A stretch of 64,000 nucleotides of DNA from PALSA-612 sp963711315 (GCA_963711315.1 CAVQDQ010000003.1:868001-932000), one strand, 5' to 3'. Counted from the first letter of the stretch, positions 42,707 to 51,742 are shown. The notes: generated by a model from the letters alone, not told the origin. Numbers and translations: made by a program.

Positions 42707-43438
42707 ATGTGGGCGTCGTTCGGCTGGGGCACGCTGGCGGCGTCCACGCTCGTGATCGGCGCGGTCCTTGCAATCGTCTTTCGTATCAGCGTCCGCTGGA
42801 TCGGGCTGATCACGGCCTTCGGCGTAGGCGTGCTGATCAGCGCGGTCGCGTTCGATCTCGTCGAGGAGGCGGCCAACACGGCAACCGCGAACCGATCTGT
42901 CTATCTGGGCATCTTCGCCGGGTGCGGGGTGTTCTTCGGTGGCGACTGGCTCATCGACCGCTCGGGCGGGGGTCAGCGTAAGGACCCGGCAGGCGCCCAG
43001 AAGGACGGTTCCGCGCTTGCCATCGTGCTCGGATCCGTGCTCGACGGGATTCCGGAGTCGATGGTCATCGGTCTCACGATCTACGAGGGGGGAAAGGTCG
43101 GCGCCGCCTACCTGAGCGCCGTCTTCATCTCCAACCTGCCCGAGTCGATCTCCTCGACGACCGGTCTCGTCTCAGGGGGCTGGAAGAAGGCTCGGATCCT
43201 CTGGATGTGGATCGGGATCACCCTGGTCTCAGGGCTCGCCTCGCTCGCGGGCTACAGCTTCTTCCAGCACTCGTCGCCGGATACGGTCGCGTTCGTTCTT
43301 GCATTCGCAGCGGGTGCGATCCTCACGATGCTCTCGGACACGATGATGCCCGAGGCGTACGAACATGGTGGCAAGCTCGTCGGGGTGGTCACGACACTCG
43401 GCTTCGCGACCGCATTCCTGATGCACACGCTCGATTGA
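42707..43438 (+). CDS. ZIP-family divalent metal transporter
   Basis: 243 aa with seven or eight spans. The metal-site helix reads AIVLGSVLDGIPESMVIGLT (N/D and E in the ZIP pattern HNxxE are here DGIPE), then VFISNLPESISSTTGLVSGG and TMMPEAYEHGGKLVG. These are typical of actinobacterial ZIP proteins. It probably imports Zn, Fe or Mn. It stands directly after the gene fragments and is intact. Confidence 0.88.
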   Translation: MWASFGWGTLAASTLVIGAVLAIVFRISVRWIGLITAFGVGVLISAVAFDLVEEAANTATANRSVYLGIFAGCGVFFGGDWLIDRSGGGQRKDPAGAQKDGSALAIVLGSVLDGIPESMVIGLTIYEGGKVGAAYLSAVFISNLPESISSTTGLVSGGWKKARILWMWIGITLVSGLASLAGYSFFQHSSPDTVAFVLAFAAGAILTMLSDTMMPEAYEHGGKLVGVVTTLGFATAFLMHTLD

Positions 43439-43775
43439 CCCAGCCGGTGACACCGCCGGCCATGGCCCCGATGCGTGCGCGTCGGAAAGCGGTGCGAGGG
43501 CAGTAGGCTCGCCTGAATGCGGAACGATCCGTTCGACCTGAAGTCGAGACCCCCAGTCATCGGCCGCATCGTCACCGCGACGATCGCATTGGTCTGGTTC
43601 GAGCGCATCGGGGTCGTTCCGCGGCCACCTTCGGAAAGACACGTATGCCCTCGTTTGGCAAGGGCCGAGCGCTTGCACTTCGCGCTTTGCAAGGCTTCGC
43701 CTACGGAGAACTACCGATGCCCTTCGTCCTCTCTGCGCGTAGCGTGGACGGTGACATCTCGACGAGAGGAGAGCC
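43439..43775. other. 337-bp stretch, possible truncated 5' gene end
   Basis: Between the ZIP and CMD-like genes. An ATG at 43517 begins MRNDPFDLKSRPPVIGRIVT followed by ATIALVWFERIG, plausible as the start of a one-span membrane protein, but the frame then degenerates. The last 40 bp carry GAGAGGAGAG, the ribosome site of the CMD-like gene. No other gene can be supported. Confidence 0.3.
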
Positions 43776-44111
43776 ATGGTTACACCGGTAACCGACACCC
43801 CAGTTCTTGATCTGATCAAGACGATGACTAAGGACTCGATCGAGGCATCGACGCTCGATGAGAAGGAGCTCATGCTCGTTCGGATCGCCGCGCTCGTTGC
43901 GGTCGACGCTCCTCCGGCCTCGTATCTGGTGAATCTCGGAGCAGCCTCCGAGCTGGGCATCGACCTGGACGACGTCCGCGGAGTCTTTGCCGCCGTCGCC
44001 CCGATCGTTGGCACCCCGCGCCTCGTCCATGCAGCGGGCAACATCTTCCGCGCGCTGGGAGCTGCGTATGAGCTCGCTGAGTTCGAGGAGTTCGAAGTCG
44101 ACGAGACGTAA
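43776..44111 (+). CDS. Cysteine-free carboxymuconolactone-decarboxylase-like protein (paralogue 1)
   Basis: 111 aa, helical, with TPVLDLIKTMTKDSIEASTL, DEKELMLVRIAALVAVDAPP and GVFAAVAPIVGTPRLVHAAG. The ELMLVRIAALVAV and VAPIVGT segments match the CMD/AhpD fold, but the CxxC of AhpD peroxidases is absent; there is no cysteine at all. It has an equal-length paralogue at 51743. The C-terminus is acidic. Redox activity is therefore unlikely; a binding or structural role is possible. Confidence 0.75.
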   Translation: MVTPVTDTPVLDLIKTMTKDSIEASTLDEKELMLVRIAALVAVDAPPASYLVNLGAASELGIDLDDVRGVFAAVAPIVGTPRLVHAAGNIFRALGAAYELAEFEEFEVDET

Positions 44112-44120
44112 CGGCTAGCC

Positions 44121-44140
44121 GCGCGCAAAGAGAAGCGCGC
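44121..44140 (+). terminator. Weak hairpin after CMD-like gene
   Basis: GCGCGC / GCGCGC with an 8-nt A/G-rich loop, 9 bp after the stop of the CMD-like gene. Short, but the only hairpin in the 260 bp before the next gene's end. Nothing else is evident in 44112-44371. Confidence 0.4.
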
Positions 44141-44371
44141 ACCCTCCACCTTCGGCTCGCTACGGCGGGCCGTTGGTGTCGGGGGCCCTCACGCCAGCGG
44201 CCAATGGACCGCGAGCCACTTTGGCCGAGGTGCGCGCGATGATCCTGACCTCACGCGGTACCCGTGTCGCAGCGGCCGGCTCGCAAGACCGGGCCGCCTC
44301 GATCGCGGAGACCCGGCGCCGAGCTCGCCCCGTCAGCTGAGTCCGATGCCGGCAACCGGTAGTTGGCCTGC

Positions 44372-46528
44372 CTATGCGACACGAACGCTTGGTTCGGCGG
44401 TCGGTGTCGGGACGAGTCGCTGCGGGTCGTCCGGCAGGTCGGCGTAGGCGGTATGGCCGAGGTCTACGAGCCAGCGCACGAACTGGAGGTGGACGTTCTC
44501 GGCGCCGACGATCTGCTGCGACGGCGGGGCCCAGTCAGACGGGCAGAGGATGAAGGGGCGGCTCTGGGTGCCGCCCATGCCCCCGTGTGAGCCGCAAAGC
44601 TCTTCGAAAGCGGCAACCTCGTCCACCCCTCTCCAGTAGGTGCTGTTGACCATGATGTCCTGGCAGTGCGGGTAGGTGTCGGTGCGCTTCACGTGCAGCG
44701 CGGCGTTGGGGCCGAACGAGGCGAGCGGGTCGTCTCCGTCGATGCGCGTTTCGTCCAAGTAGTTCGTGCCGCTGCGCCCGAGTACGACGGCTCCCCGCTT
44801 GTCGGAGTGGACGAGCACGAAGCCGATTCCGGGGTGCGTGCGGAGCGCCTCGACGAGGCCGGGGTAGCGGTCGTCGAGTTGCTCGAGCGTTGCCCGCCCC
44901 TCGATCCGCGGGAACGAGATCAGGCCGAGGCAGCCCGACGCCATCACGGTCACCTCGGGCGGCCCCTCGGCGCCCTTCCTCTCCCGGTGTCTGAGCTTCC
45001 GGCCAGACTCGTCCCGCGCAGCGCCGATGTCGACTGAACCATCGGTCGCGGTCGAGTTCTTGGTGGCGAGCCGGGTGAGCGCGCCCGTCACACCGGACAA
45101 GGACGCCCCCTCCGTCGCGGCGGCGTTCAGGTAGCCCCAGCCCTCGTCGACGCCTCCCGGTGCGAGCATTTCGTCGGCACCGCACTTCTCGGTGACGAGA
45201 TCACCGAGCGAGAGCCCGTAGCGCTGCTTGAACGTCGCTCCCTGCGACTGGCCGTGATCGGCGAGCACGACGATGCGATAGGGGCGGGGCGCGTCCTCGG
45301 CGGCCCTGGCGAGCCGCGCGAACGCCCTGTCGATCTTCGCAAGCTCCCGGAGCGTCTCCGGTCGCTCGATACCCGAGTGATGGGCGACCTCGTCGTAGCC
45401 GAGAAACATCGTGTAGATCACCGGTCGCCCGCTGTAGAGATCCTGGATCGTGGACGCCACCTCGAGCTCGCGCTGGAGGACGTTCGTGTACGAGCGAAGG
45501 AGGGGGTACGGGAACCAGCCACGGTGCACACGCGGCTCGATCTCCAGACGTCGCTGCTGCGTCTGCTGCCAGATCTCCGCCACGATCTCCTTGACGACGA
45601 GGATGAACGTGCGGGTCACGTCGTAGGGATTGGCGAAGAACGCGAAGTAGTCCTCACCGACGCGTCCCTCGCGCTTCTCGCGCACGGTGCTCATCGTGAT
45701 CATCGAGTGAGGTGCGTCACCCGAGACGAGGTTCGCCCTGCTGGCCCCGTCCGCGTACAGGAGGCCCTTGCCGTTCGAGTGGCGCTTCTCGATCTCCCTC
45801 GCGTTCTTCGGGCTGTTCGAGACGAACGCTTCCTGCCGGTCCTTCTCCCACCAGCGGAAGCCCGGCATGTCCCAGTTCGAGCCCTGCAGGATCCCCGACT
45901 GCATCGCTCCGGTCTGGGACGACCAATCACATTCCCACTCGATCATCGAGTGGGAGCCGCTGCGCAGCCAGGCACCCATCGTCGGCGCGCTTCCGTCCCG
46001 CATCGCCCGCACGAGTACGTCGTGGGCGAGGCCGTCGATCTCCAGGAACAGCACCCCCGGAACACCGCTCGGCGCCGCGGCGTCCTTCGCCTTCGCCGCG
46101 TGTCGCTTGATCACCTCGCGGTAGTAGAGGTCGTCGTCGTCGATCCCCAGGAACAGCGTCGACACGTTGTTGATGAGCGTCAGACCGATCGCGACGACGA
46201 TCGCCGTCCACAGCCCGCTGATCTGCACCGAGCCGGAGAGGACATCCGAGGCCAGCCAGACGAAGACGCCGTTGAGAAGGAGCACGCCGAACCCGAGGGT
46301 GATCACCGTCAGCGGCAGCGCCACCCGGATCAGCAGCGGCCAGACGAGCGCGTTCAGCAGCCCGAGCACCGCCGCCAGAGCCAGGCCGCTCCCCCAGCTC
46401 TCGATCGAGAAGCCCTGCAGGATCCAGGCCAGCAGCATCAACGCCACCGTGTTGATCGCCCAGATCACGATCACGCGACCGATCCTCAGAGACCCGCGCC
46501 TGTGTCCGGGAGCCGGTGACGTGGTCAT
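44372..46528 (-). CDS. Holin_4_2 membrane domain fused to a phosphodiesterase/sulfatase-like domain
   Basis: 718 aa. Residues about 15-130 hold four helices like the Phage_holin_4_2 (YvlD) family (LQGFSIESWGSGLALAAVLG; VALPLTVITLGFGVLLLNGVF). The rest is a type I phosphodiesterase/alkaline-phosphatase-fold domain: LFLEIDGLAHDVLVRAM (metal Asp), GYDEVAHHSGIERPE and VVLADHGQSQG. The order D...DEVAHH...DHG fits the two-zinc site. It is a membrane-bound enzyme, possibly acting on lipids or wall polymers. Despite the name it is not a phage gene. It is followed upstream by the flippase-like gene. Confidence 0.88.
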   Translation of the reverse strand: MTTSPAPGHRRGSLRIGRVIVIWAINTVALMLLAWILQGFSIESWGSGLALAAVLGLLNALVWPLLIRVALPLTVITLGFGVLLLNGVFVWLASDVLSGSVQISGLWTAIVVAIGLTLINNVSTLFLGIDDDDLYYREVIKRHAAKAKDAAAPSGVPGVLFLEIDGLAHDVLVRAMRDGSAPTMGAWLRSGSHSMIEWECDWSSQTGAMQSGILQGSNWDMPGFRWWEKDRQEAFVSNSPKNAREIEKRHSNGKGLLYADGASRANLVSGDAPHSMITMSTVREKREGRVGEDYFAFFANPYDVTRTFILVVKEIVAEIWQQTQQRRLEIEPRVHRGWFPYPLLRSYTNVLQRELEVASTIQDLYSGRPVIYTMFLGYDEVAHHSGIERPETLRELAKIDRAFARLARAAEDAPRPYRIVVLADHGQSQGATFKQRYGLSLGDLVTEKCGADEMLAPGGVDEGWGYLNAAATEGASLSGVTGALTRLATKNSTATDGSVDIGAARDESGRKLRHRERKGAEGPPEVTVMASGCLGLISFPRIEGRATLEQLDDRYPGLVEALRTHPGIGFVLVHSDKRGAVVLGRSGTNYLDETRIDGDDPLASFGPNAALHVKRTDTYPHCQDIMVNSTYWRGVDEVAAFEELCGSHGGMGGTQSRPFILCPSDWAPPSQQIVGAENVHLQFVRWLVDLGHTAYADLPDDPQRLVPTPTAEPSVRVA

Positions 46529-46565
46529 CGCTCCCCGCGCGTTGTCCCGGAGTTTTCATTCGCGC

Positions 46566-47672
46566 TCATCCCCCGCCCGCTCCGGCGGCCTTGGGCTTGT
46601 CGGGTTTCTTTCTGTGCACCTTCTCTTTCGCGCCGCCATAGGAGGTCGAGACAAGAGCCTTGCCGCCCGTCCAGCCGAAGATGAGGAGAACGAGGACGAG
46701 TGCGTAGACGACGTTGGTCGCGGAGGTCACGAGCTGCTGGCTCAACGAGTAGGCGGTGGCTGTCGGGGCATCGGTGTAGTCGTGCAGGGCGACGCTGTTT
46801 GCGGCCTGCGTCACGCCGACGGCGCCGGGGGTCACCGAGGTCACGTTCGCGGCCGAGCTCGAGCCGATCACGTGCACGACCGAGCCGAACGTGACGGGGA
46901 TCGAATACGCGGCCAGGAAGACCACGATCACGCCGATCTTCGCGGCGTAGCTGAGAACCTGCCACGTCAGGACGCGAGTGACGTACGCCTTCGGGTCGCC
47001 CAGGATCTTGCCACCCTGCTTGGCCTTCGCCCAGATGCCTTTCAGCTTGTGCCAGAACATCCGTCCCAGTAGGAAGATCAGGAACGCGCCGCCGACGATG
47101 ATCAGCAGTGTGAGCAGCGCGTGGTGGCGGAACCAGCCCAGCTCGACATTGAAGGCCGCTCCAGCTTGGAGGAACAACAGGATGTAGACGAATGCGCCGA
47201 CGATGCTGAAGAAGATCTTGTTGACGACGTAGGCGGCGAAGATCCCCGCGAAGTTGGAGCCTGGGATCAGCGCCACGAACATCAGTAGCGTCACGAACGT
47301 GCCGATGTTCGCCGGCAAGAAGCTGTTCATCGCGACACCGACCGCATAGGCGGTCACGATCGGCCATAGCGCCACCCCGGCCTCCGGGTACGCGTAGCGG
47401 AGGATTCCGTAGTACGCGACTCCGTTGAACGTCGTCTGGGCCACCTGGAACGCAACCCCGGCGATCAGATAGCCGACTGCGACACCCTTGAGCTGATCCC
47501 ACAGATGGGTCACCCAGCCACGAACGTCGACGCCCAACAGGTTCAGGACCAAAAGGAGGAGCGCGATGCCCGCGGCCCAGGCGGCGACCTTGACCAGGCG
47601 TCGCTTCCGCGACGGGTCGCCAAGCGGGCTCACGGCGTCGACAGCCGTGCCAGGGGCGACGGACACGGTCAT
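46566..47672 (-). CDS. Lysylphosphatidylglycerol synthase transmembrane/flippase-like protein (UPF0104)
   Basis: 368 aa with seven to eight spans: GYLIAGVAFQVAQTTFNGVA, VAMNSFLPANIGTFVTLLMF, VVNKIFFSIVGAFVYILLFL, SVTPGAVGVTQAANSVAL. The NSFLPANIG and TPGAVG motifs are typical of the MprF-like membrane domain, which flips lipids. No lysyl-transferase domain is attached. The C-terminus is Lys/Pro/Gly-rich. It ends 37 nt before the holin-phosphodiesterase gene, a likely lipid-handling pair. Confidence 0.88.
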   Translation of the reverse strand: MTVSVAPGTAVDAVSPLGDPSRKRRLVKVAAWAAGIALLLLVLNLLGVDVRGWVTHLWDQLKGVAVGYLIAGVAFQVAQTTFNGVAYYGILRYAYPEAGVALWPIVTAYAVGVAMNSFLPANIGTFVTLLMFVALIPGSNFAGIFAAYVVNKIFFSIVGAFVYILLFLQAGAAFNVELGWFRHHALLTLLIIVGGAFLIFLLGRMFWHKLKGIWAKAKQGGKILGDPKAYVTRVLTWQVLSYAAKIGVIVVFLAAYSIPVTFGSVVHVIGSSSAANVTSVTPGAVGVTQAANSVALHDYTDAPTATAYSLSQQLVTSATNVVYALVLVLLIFGWTGGKALVSTSYGGAKEKVHRKKPDKPKAAGAGGG

Positions 47673-47723
47673 CGGGCGATCTCTCGGACAGCAGAAGCGG
47701 CTGCAGAGCGCGCTCCGTCCATT

Positions 47724-48296
47724 TCAGGATCCACTGCTCCTCAGGGAGTTGCAGGGGCTCGAGCTCGCGAACGCGCTCTTCAGCTCGCCCTTCGCGTCGA
47801 GCTCCTGGAGGTCCGTGAACGTCGTCTTGACCTGCGTCCCCATGGTCGCGAGCGTGGTCGTCACCGTTGAGACGGCACCGAGCACGCCGCTCACGCCGGA
47901 GACCCCTTCGACCGCGTTCTCGATCGTGGTCACGTCCTGCTGCAAGCTCGTCGAGAGCCGGTCGAGCGAGTCCTGCGCCTGCTGGCCGGCCGGGGTGTCG
48001 GGCTTGCCCAGCCCCTTCAGGTCGGAAGCGAGCGTTTCCGTTGCCGACTTGGCATCGCCGGTCGCCGTCTGCAGCCCGCTCTTCGTCGGGTCGCTCTTCA
48101 GCGAGCCGGCGGCCGACGTGATCGCCGCCTGCCAGGTCGTGATCGACGAGCAGACGCCGCTCGCCCAGGTCTCGGTGGCGGAGGCACTCGTGGTCGTGGT
48201 CGTCGTCGAGCCGCCCCCGCTCGAGCCGCAGCCTGCTGCGAGGAACACCAACGACGCTGTGACAGCGATGAGGCCATGTTTGCGAATGCATCTCAT
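47724..48296 (-). CDS. Lipoprotein of unknown function
   Basis: 190 aa from ATG 48296 (AAAGGG at good distance). A signal peptide ends in the lipobox LAAGC (Cys at about residue 23), followed by Gly/Ser/Thr repeats (GSSGGGSTTTTTTSAS). The remainder is helical and acidic (GVCSSITTWQAAITSAAGSL, DSLDRLSTSLQQDVTTIENA), suggesting a coiled bundle. Two pairs of cysteines remain. Function unknown; it is just downstream of the DUF1269 gene. Confidence 0.85.
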   Translation of the reverse strand: MRCIRKHGLIAVTASLVFLAAGCGSSGGGSTTTTTTSASATETWASGVCSSITTWQAAITSAAGSLKSDPTKSGLQTATGDAKSATETLASDLKGLGKPDTPAGQQAQDSLDRLSTSLQQDVTTIENAVEGVSGVSGVLGAVSTVTTTLATMGTQVKTTFTDLQELDAKGELKSAFASSSPCNSLRSSGS

Positions 48297-48320
48297 CGTC
48301 ATGCCCTTTCGGCGGATCGG

Positions 48321-48346
48321 GAGGGCCGGCGCGTCTGCCGGCCCTC
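48321..48346 (-). terminator. Terminator after the DUF1269 gene
   Basis: A perfect 10-bp stem GAGGGCCGGC / GCCGGCCCTC with a 6-nt loop, 10 bp after the repaired stop of the DUF1269 gene and before the lipoprotein gene. Confidence 0.75.
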
Positions 48347-48356
48347 CTCCCGCGAT

Positions 48357-48886
48357 CTACGAGCTGATTGCGCCCGACACCTCGTCCTGGACGACTGTGC
48401 GATGGCTTTCTGGAGCTCGTCGTAGTCGCCCTTGTCGATCGCCTTGTTGATCCGCTTGTCCGAGTTGACGAGCGCGGCCTCGACCTTGTCCGCATACTGG
48501 TCGTCGACGATCGCGACGACCGCGGATGAGCCCGGGGGCAGGTACTCGTCGACATCGACGCCCAGCTGCTTCTCCTCGTGCTTCTTCTTCAGCTTGCCGA
48601 CGACGGCGCCGATCCCCGCTCCGACCACCGTGGCGGCCAGCAACGGCGGCGCGAACAGCCCGAGCACCAAGCCGGCACCGCCACCGAGAACAGCACCGCC
48701 CGCGACGTGTGAGTCGCCGTGCTCCTGCACGTCGACCTTGCCGTTGGCGTCGCGGTTCAGCACGATGGCCCCGACGACCTGGTAGTCGCCGGCGTCCTCC
48801 CCGGCTTTCATCGCCTTGAAGTCATCGGCTGCCGCGCCAGCATCGGCGTACGCACCGACCACAAGGACGAGATTGTCACCATCCAT
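48357..48886 (-). pseudogene. DUF1269-type glycine-zipper protein, frameshifted at the very end
   Basis: From ATG 48886 (AGGAGGAG upstream): MDGDNLVLVVGAYADAGAAADDFKAMK, a Gly-rich double helix (GGAVLGGGAGLVLGLFAPPL, AATVVGAGIGAVVGKL), then VVAIVDDQYADKVEAALVNS. It matches DUF1269, often stress-induced membrane-associated proteins. After KAIAQSS the frame shifts; the copy at 41890 shows the tail should read DEV-S and end soon after, here DEVSGAISS with stop at 48357-48359. A one-base loss near 48390 restores about 176 aa. An operator-like repeat lies 74 bp upstream. Confidence 0.8.
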
Positions 48887-48959
48887 AACTCCTCCTCTCT
48901 AGGGCTTTGTCGTCAAGCCTCGCACGCATCCGCCGCCCTGTAGGACCGTTCGAGCGCCG

Positions 48960-48973
48960 TTCACCCAGGTGAA
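48960..48973. promoter_or_regulatory. TTCACCCAGGTGAA operator-like site 1
   Basis: GTTCACC-CA-GGTGAAC is a perfect 7-bp inverted repeat with a 2-bp centre, standing between the divergent DUF1269 gene (start 48886) and LuxR gene (start 49101). The same sequence recurs at 51338, 51649 and (reverse strand, one change) 55965. Confidence 0.65.
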
Positions 48974-49100
48974 CCGAGGCGCCCTCGAACCGCCGCGGCG
49001 TGTACCCGTCCCGAAATGGCCTTGCCGGTGGAGTCATGCGACCATGTGTCGCAGGATGGCACTCGGATCGGGGCAGCGGGAAGCGGGGACAGCGGAGAGG

Positions 49101-51350
49101 ATGGGCGCGGCTGTAGGTCCCCCGCTGGTCGAGGCCAAGCTGACGGCTCCGGGTGCGCGTGAAGGCATGGTCGACCGTCCGCGTCTCTGGACGGGGCCGA
49201 CTGCGGGTGCCGATCCGGTGTTGATGCTCGTCGCGGCACCGGCCGGGTACGGAAAAACGACGGCGGTGCGGGCGTGGTGTGCGAGCCAGAACTCGGCGCT
49301 CGCCTGGGTCACCCTCGATACCGATGACAACGATCCGACTCGGTTGTGGCGGTACGTCGCGACGGCGGTCGATCGAGTGCGGCCGGGGCTCGGGCGAAGT
49401 GCGCTGCAGCGGCTCGGTGTACCGGGCGGTGCGATCGAGGACGCGGTCGACGAGCTCCTGAACGGCATCGCCGCGTTCGGGAAGCGGCTACTCCTGGTGC
49501 TCGACGATCTCCACGCGGTGACCGGCGAGGTATGCATCGCGTCGATCGATCGCGCTCTTTCGCATCTCCCATCCAACGCACGCGTGGTTCTTGCCACGCG
49601 GGTCGATCCTGCGCTGAGCCTCGCGCGATACCGCGCCGCCGGGCTGCTCGCCGAGCTGCGGGCGCGGGAGCTCGCGTTCACCCGCGCCGAGACGCACGAA
49701 CTGCTGGTCACCCGCGGGAAGATCGAGCTCGGGTCGGACGAGATCGAACTGCTCAACGAGCAGACCGAGGGCTGGCCCGCGACGCTCGTCCTGGCCGGGC
49801 TCTGGCTGCGGACGGTCGACGACCCGGCTGCGGCCGTGCGGGCGTTCGGAGGCGATCAGCGCTTCGTGGCCGAGTACCTGAGCAGCGAGGTCCTCGCGGC
49901 ACTCGACGAGGACCAGCGGTTGTTTCTCCACGGCGCCGCGGTCTTGGGCGAGTTCACCGCCGAGCTCTGCGACGCCGTGCTCGACCGCACCGGCTCCTCC
50001 GCCGTGCTGGCCCAGCTCGAGCGCTCGAACCTCCTTGTCTCGCCGCTGGAACGAGGAGGCTGGTTCCGCATCCACTCGCTGTTTGCCGCCTACGCCCGGA
50101 CCCAGCTCGCATCATCCGAGCCGGCCGCCGCCACGACGATCCAGCGCCGAGCCGCCGAGTGGCTCAGATCGCACGGATTGCCCATGGAAGCGCTCCGGCA
50201 TGCGGCGGCTGCCGGCGATCACGAGTTCGTCGCCGAGGTGCTCGTCGAGTACTACCTGTCTCTGATCAGGAGCGGCGACGGCGGGACGCTTCTTCGCTGG
50301 GTTCGCACGCTGCCGGATGACTGTGTTCTCGAGCACCCGGAGCTGGTGGCGACCGCTGCGGCGGCCGCGGTGCTCGCAGGAGAGGGCGCGATCGAGCAGC
50401 GCCGGTTCCTGCAGCTCGCCGATCGGGCGGAGAGTCAGCAACACGGACAGTCCGACGCGTATGTCGAAATCTGGGTGAGATTGGTTCGTGCGGGTATGGT
50501 CGACGGCGGCGTCGGCCGGGCGATACTCGACGGCCGCCGCGCCGTTGAGCTCGCGCGGGCCGTCTCCGACGAGATCCTCACAGGCGCTCGCGCTACGTAC
50601 GCGCGCGCTCTGTTCTTCGCGGGCGACCTCCAGGAGGCGTCGGCTGCCGCCTTGCAGGTGCTGGAGCATCCGGATGTCGGGCGTCGTCCGCCGAGCCTGA
50701 TCCTCGCACACTCGACGCTTGCCCTCGTCGCCGCCGAGCGCGGGCAGCTCGTTGCGGCCCGACGCCATGCCGACGCGGCGAAGGCCGCCGTGGGCCGCAT
50801 CGGGAGCAGCCGTAGCTGGCTCGGTGCGAACGCGGCCGCCGCACTGGGAACGGTGCTGGCCGCCGAAGGGAAGTTCGTCGAGGCAGAGCACGAGCTCGGT
50901 ACCGCCGAGCGCTTCTTCGCCGACGAGGTGGCGACGGTGCACCACACTTGGCTGCTCGTGCTCCTCGCCCGTTGCCGTCTACGCCGCGGCCGACTGGACG
51001 AAGCGCAGCCGCTGCTGCGCTCGGCCCGGGAGGCCCTCGACGAGCTCACAGACAGCGGGATCGTGCGGCCGCTTTGCGACGAGGTGGAACGAGAGCTTCG
51101 GACGGCAAGAGACCGGGCAGCAGGCGGAGAGCTGCTCGAGGCACCCACCCCAGCCGAGCTCGCCGTGCTCGGGCTCCTCCCCTCCGACCTGTCGGCACGG
51201 GAGATCGGCGAGCAGCTCTTCCTCTCGCCCAACACGATCCGGTCGCACATCCGCACGATCTACCGAAAGCTCGGCGTCCACTCCCGCCCGGACGCCATCG
51301 CACGCGCGACCGCGCTCGGGCTCCTCGAGCAAGCGCGATCACCCAGGTGA
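49101..51350 (+). CDS. MalT-type LuxR family transcriptional regulator (AAA/STAND ATPase)
   Basis: 749 aa from ATG 49101 (MGAAVGPPLVEAKL); earlier in-frame starts exist. An N-terminal NTPase has the Walker A VAAPAGYGKTTAVRAW and Walker B LLLVLDDLHAV, with the family's GWPATLVLAGLWLR. A long TPR-like helical region (about 350-670) follows, then a LuxR helix-turn-helix at the C-terminus (LLPSDLSAREIGEQLFLSPN, TIRSHIRTIYRKLGVHSR). Such STAND regulators need ATP and an inducer. It sits amid copies of a shared inverted repeat, one of which overlaps its own stop codon. Confidence 0.93.
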   Translation: MGAAVGPPLVEAKLTAPGAREGMVDRPRLWTGPTAGADPVLMLVAAPAGYGKTTAVRAWCASQNSALAWVTLDTDDNDPTRLWRYVATAVDRVRPGLGRSALQRLGVPGGAIEDAVDELLNGIAAFGKRLLLVLDDLHAVTGEVCIASIDRALSHLPSNARVVLATRVDPALSLARYRAAGLLAELRARELAFTRAETHELLVTRGKIELGSDEIELLNEQTEGWPATLVLAGLWLRTVDDPAAAVRAFGGDQRFVAEYLSSEVLAALDEDQRLFLHGAAVLGEFTAELCDAVLDRTGSSAVLAQLERSNLLVSPLERGGWFRIHSLFAAYARTQLASSEPAAATTIQRRAAEWLRSHGLPMEALRHAAAAGDHEFVAEVLVEYYLSLIRSGDGGTLLRWVRTLPDDCVLEHPELVATAAAAAVLAGEGAIEQRRFLQLADRAESQQHGQSDAYVEIWVRLVRAGMVDGGVGRAILDGRRAVELARAVSDEILTGARATYARALFFAGDLQEASAAALQVLEHPDVGRRPPSLILAHSTLALVAAERGQLVAARRHADAAKAAVGRIGSSRSWLGANAAAALGTVLAAEGKFVEAEHELGTAERFFADEVATVHHTWLLVLLARCRLRRGRLDEAQPLLRSAREALDELTDSGIVRPLCDEVERELRTARDRAAGGELLEAPTPAELAVLGLLPSDLSAREIGEQLFLSPNTIRSHIRTIYRKLGVHSRPDAIARATALGLLEQARSPR

Positions 51351-51351
51351 A
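51338..51351. promoter_or_regulatory. Operator-like site 2 (ATCACCCAGGTGAA)
   Basis: Same inverted repeat, overlapping the LuxR stop codon and 49 bp before the 72-aa gene. A GTAGCA hexamer begins 17 bp after it, so the site could cover a -35 region. Confidence 0.6.
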
Positions 51352-51400
51352 CGGCGCCACGTCACCACGTAGCACCGGAAAGGCGTGCCAGGCTGTGTGA

Positions 51401-51619
51401 GTGGCCAGTCGCGAGTACCGGCTCGTGGTTAAAGGCGAGCTGAGCGACCGCATGCAGCCCGCCTTCGAGGGCATGAACCTCAGGCGCGGCGACGGCACCA
51501 CGACCCTCACGGCAACCATCCGCGATCAGGCCGAGCTCCAGAGCGTGCTCCAGCGCATCACCGATCTCGGACTCACACTGCTCGATCTGACCGCAATCGA
51601 TAACGCCGCCCGGCGCTGA
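51401..51619 (+). CDS. 72-aa conserved-looking protein of unknown function
   Basis: GTG start at 51401, product MASREYRLVVKGELSDRMQP, AFEGMNLRRGDGTTTLTATI, RDQAELQSVLQRITDLGLTL and LDLTAIDNAARR. The beta-beta-alpha-beta pattern and the phrase DGTTTLTATIRDQAELQSVL look well conserved and resemble short actinobacterial proteins without a name. Operator-like sites lie on both sides, so it is very likely in the same regulon as its neighbours. No catalytic residues can be suggested. Confidence 0.7.
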   Translation: MASREYRLVVKGELSDRMQPAFEGMNLRRGDGTTTLTATIRDQAELQSVLQRITDLGLTLLDLTAIDNAARR

Positions 51620-51648
51620 AACATCCGAAGGTCGCCTGGGCCGTTCGG

Positions 51649-51662
51649 ATCACCCAGGTGAA
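51649..51662. promoter_or_regulatory. Operator-like site 3 (ATCACCCAGGTGAA)
   Basis: Identical to site 2 over all 14 bases, 81 bp upstream of the second CMD-like gene and 30 bp after the 72-aa gene. Confidence 0.6.
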
Positions 51663-51742
51663 GATTGCGCGGCGAGCCAGTGTGCGCGCTATTCCGGCGT
51701 AGCGTTGACGGCGTATCTAACAAACTCGAAGGAGGTAGCGCA

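Noticed and set aside
43431..43450. TGACCCAGCCGGTGA near the ZIP stop as a further operator copy
   Set aside because: The spacer is longer and the half-sites differ from the 14-bp repeat; probably chance.
44372..46528. Phage holin, suggesting prophage
   Set aside because: The holin_4_2-like part is the N-terminal anchor of a chromosomal enzyme; no other phage genes are nearby.
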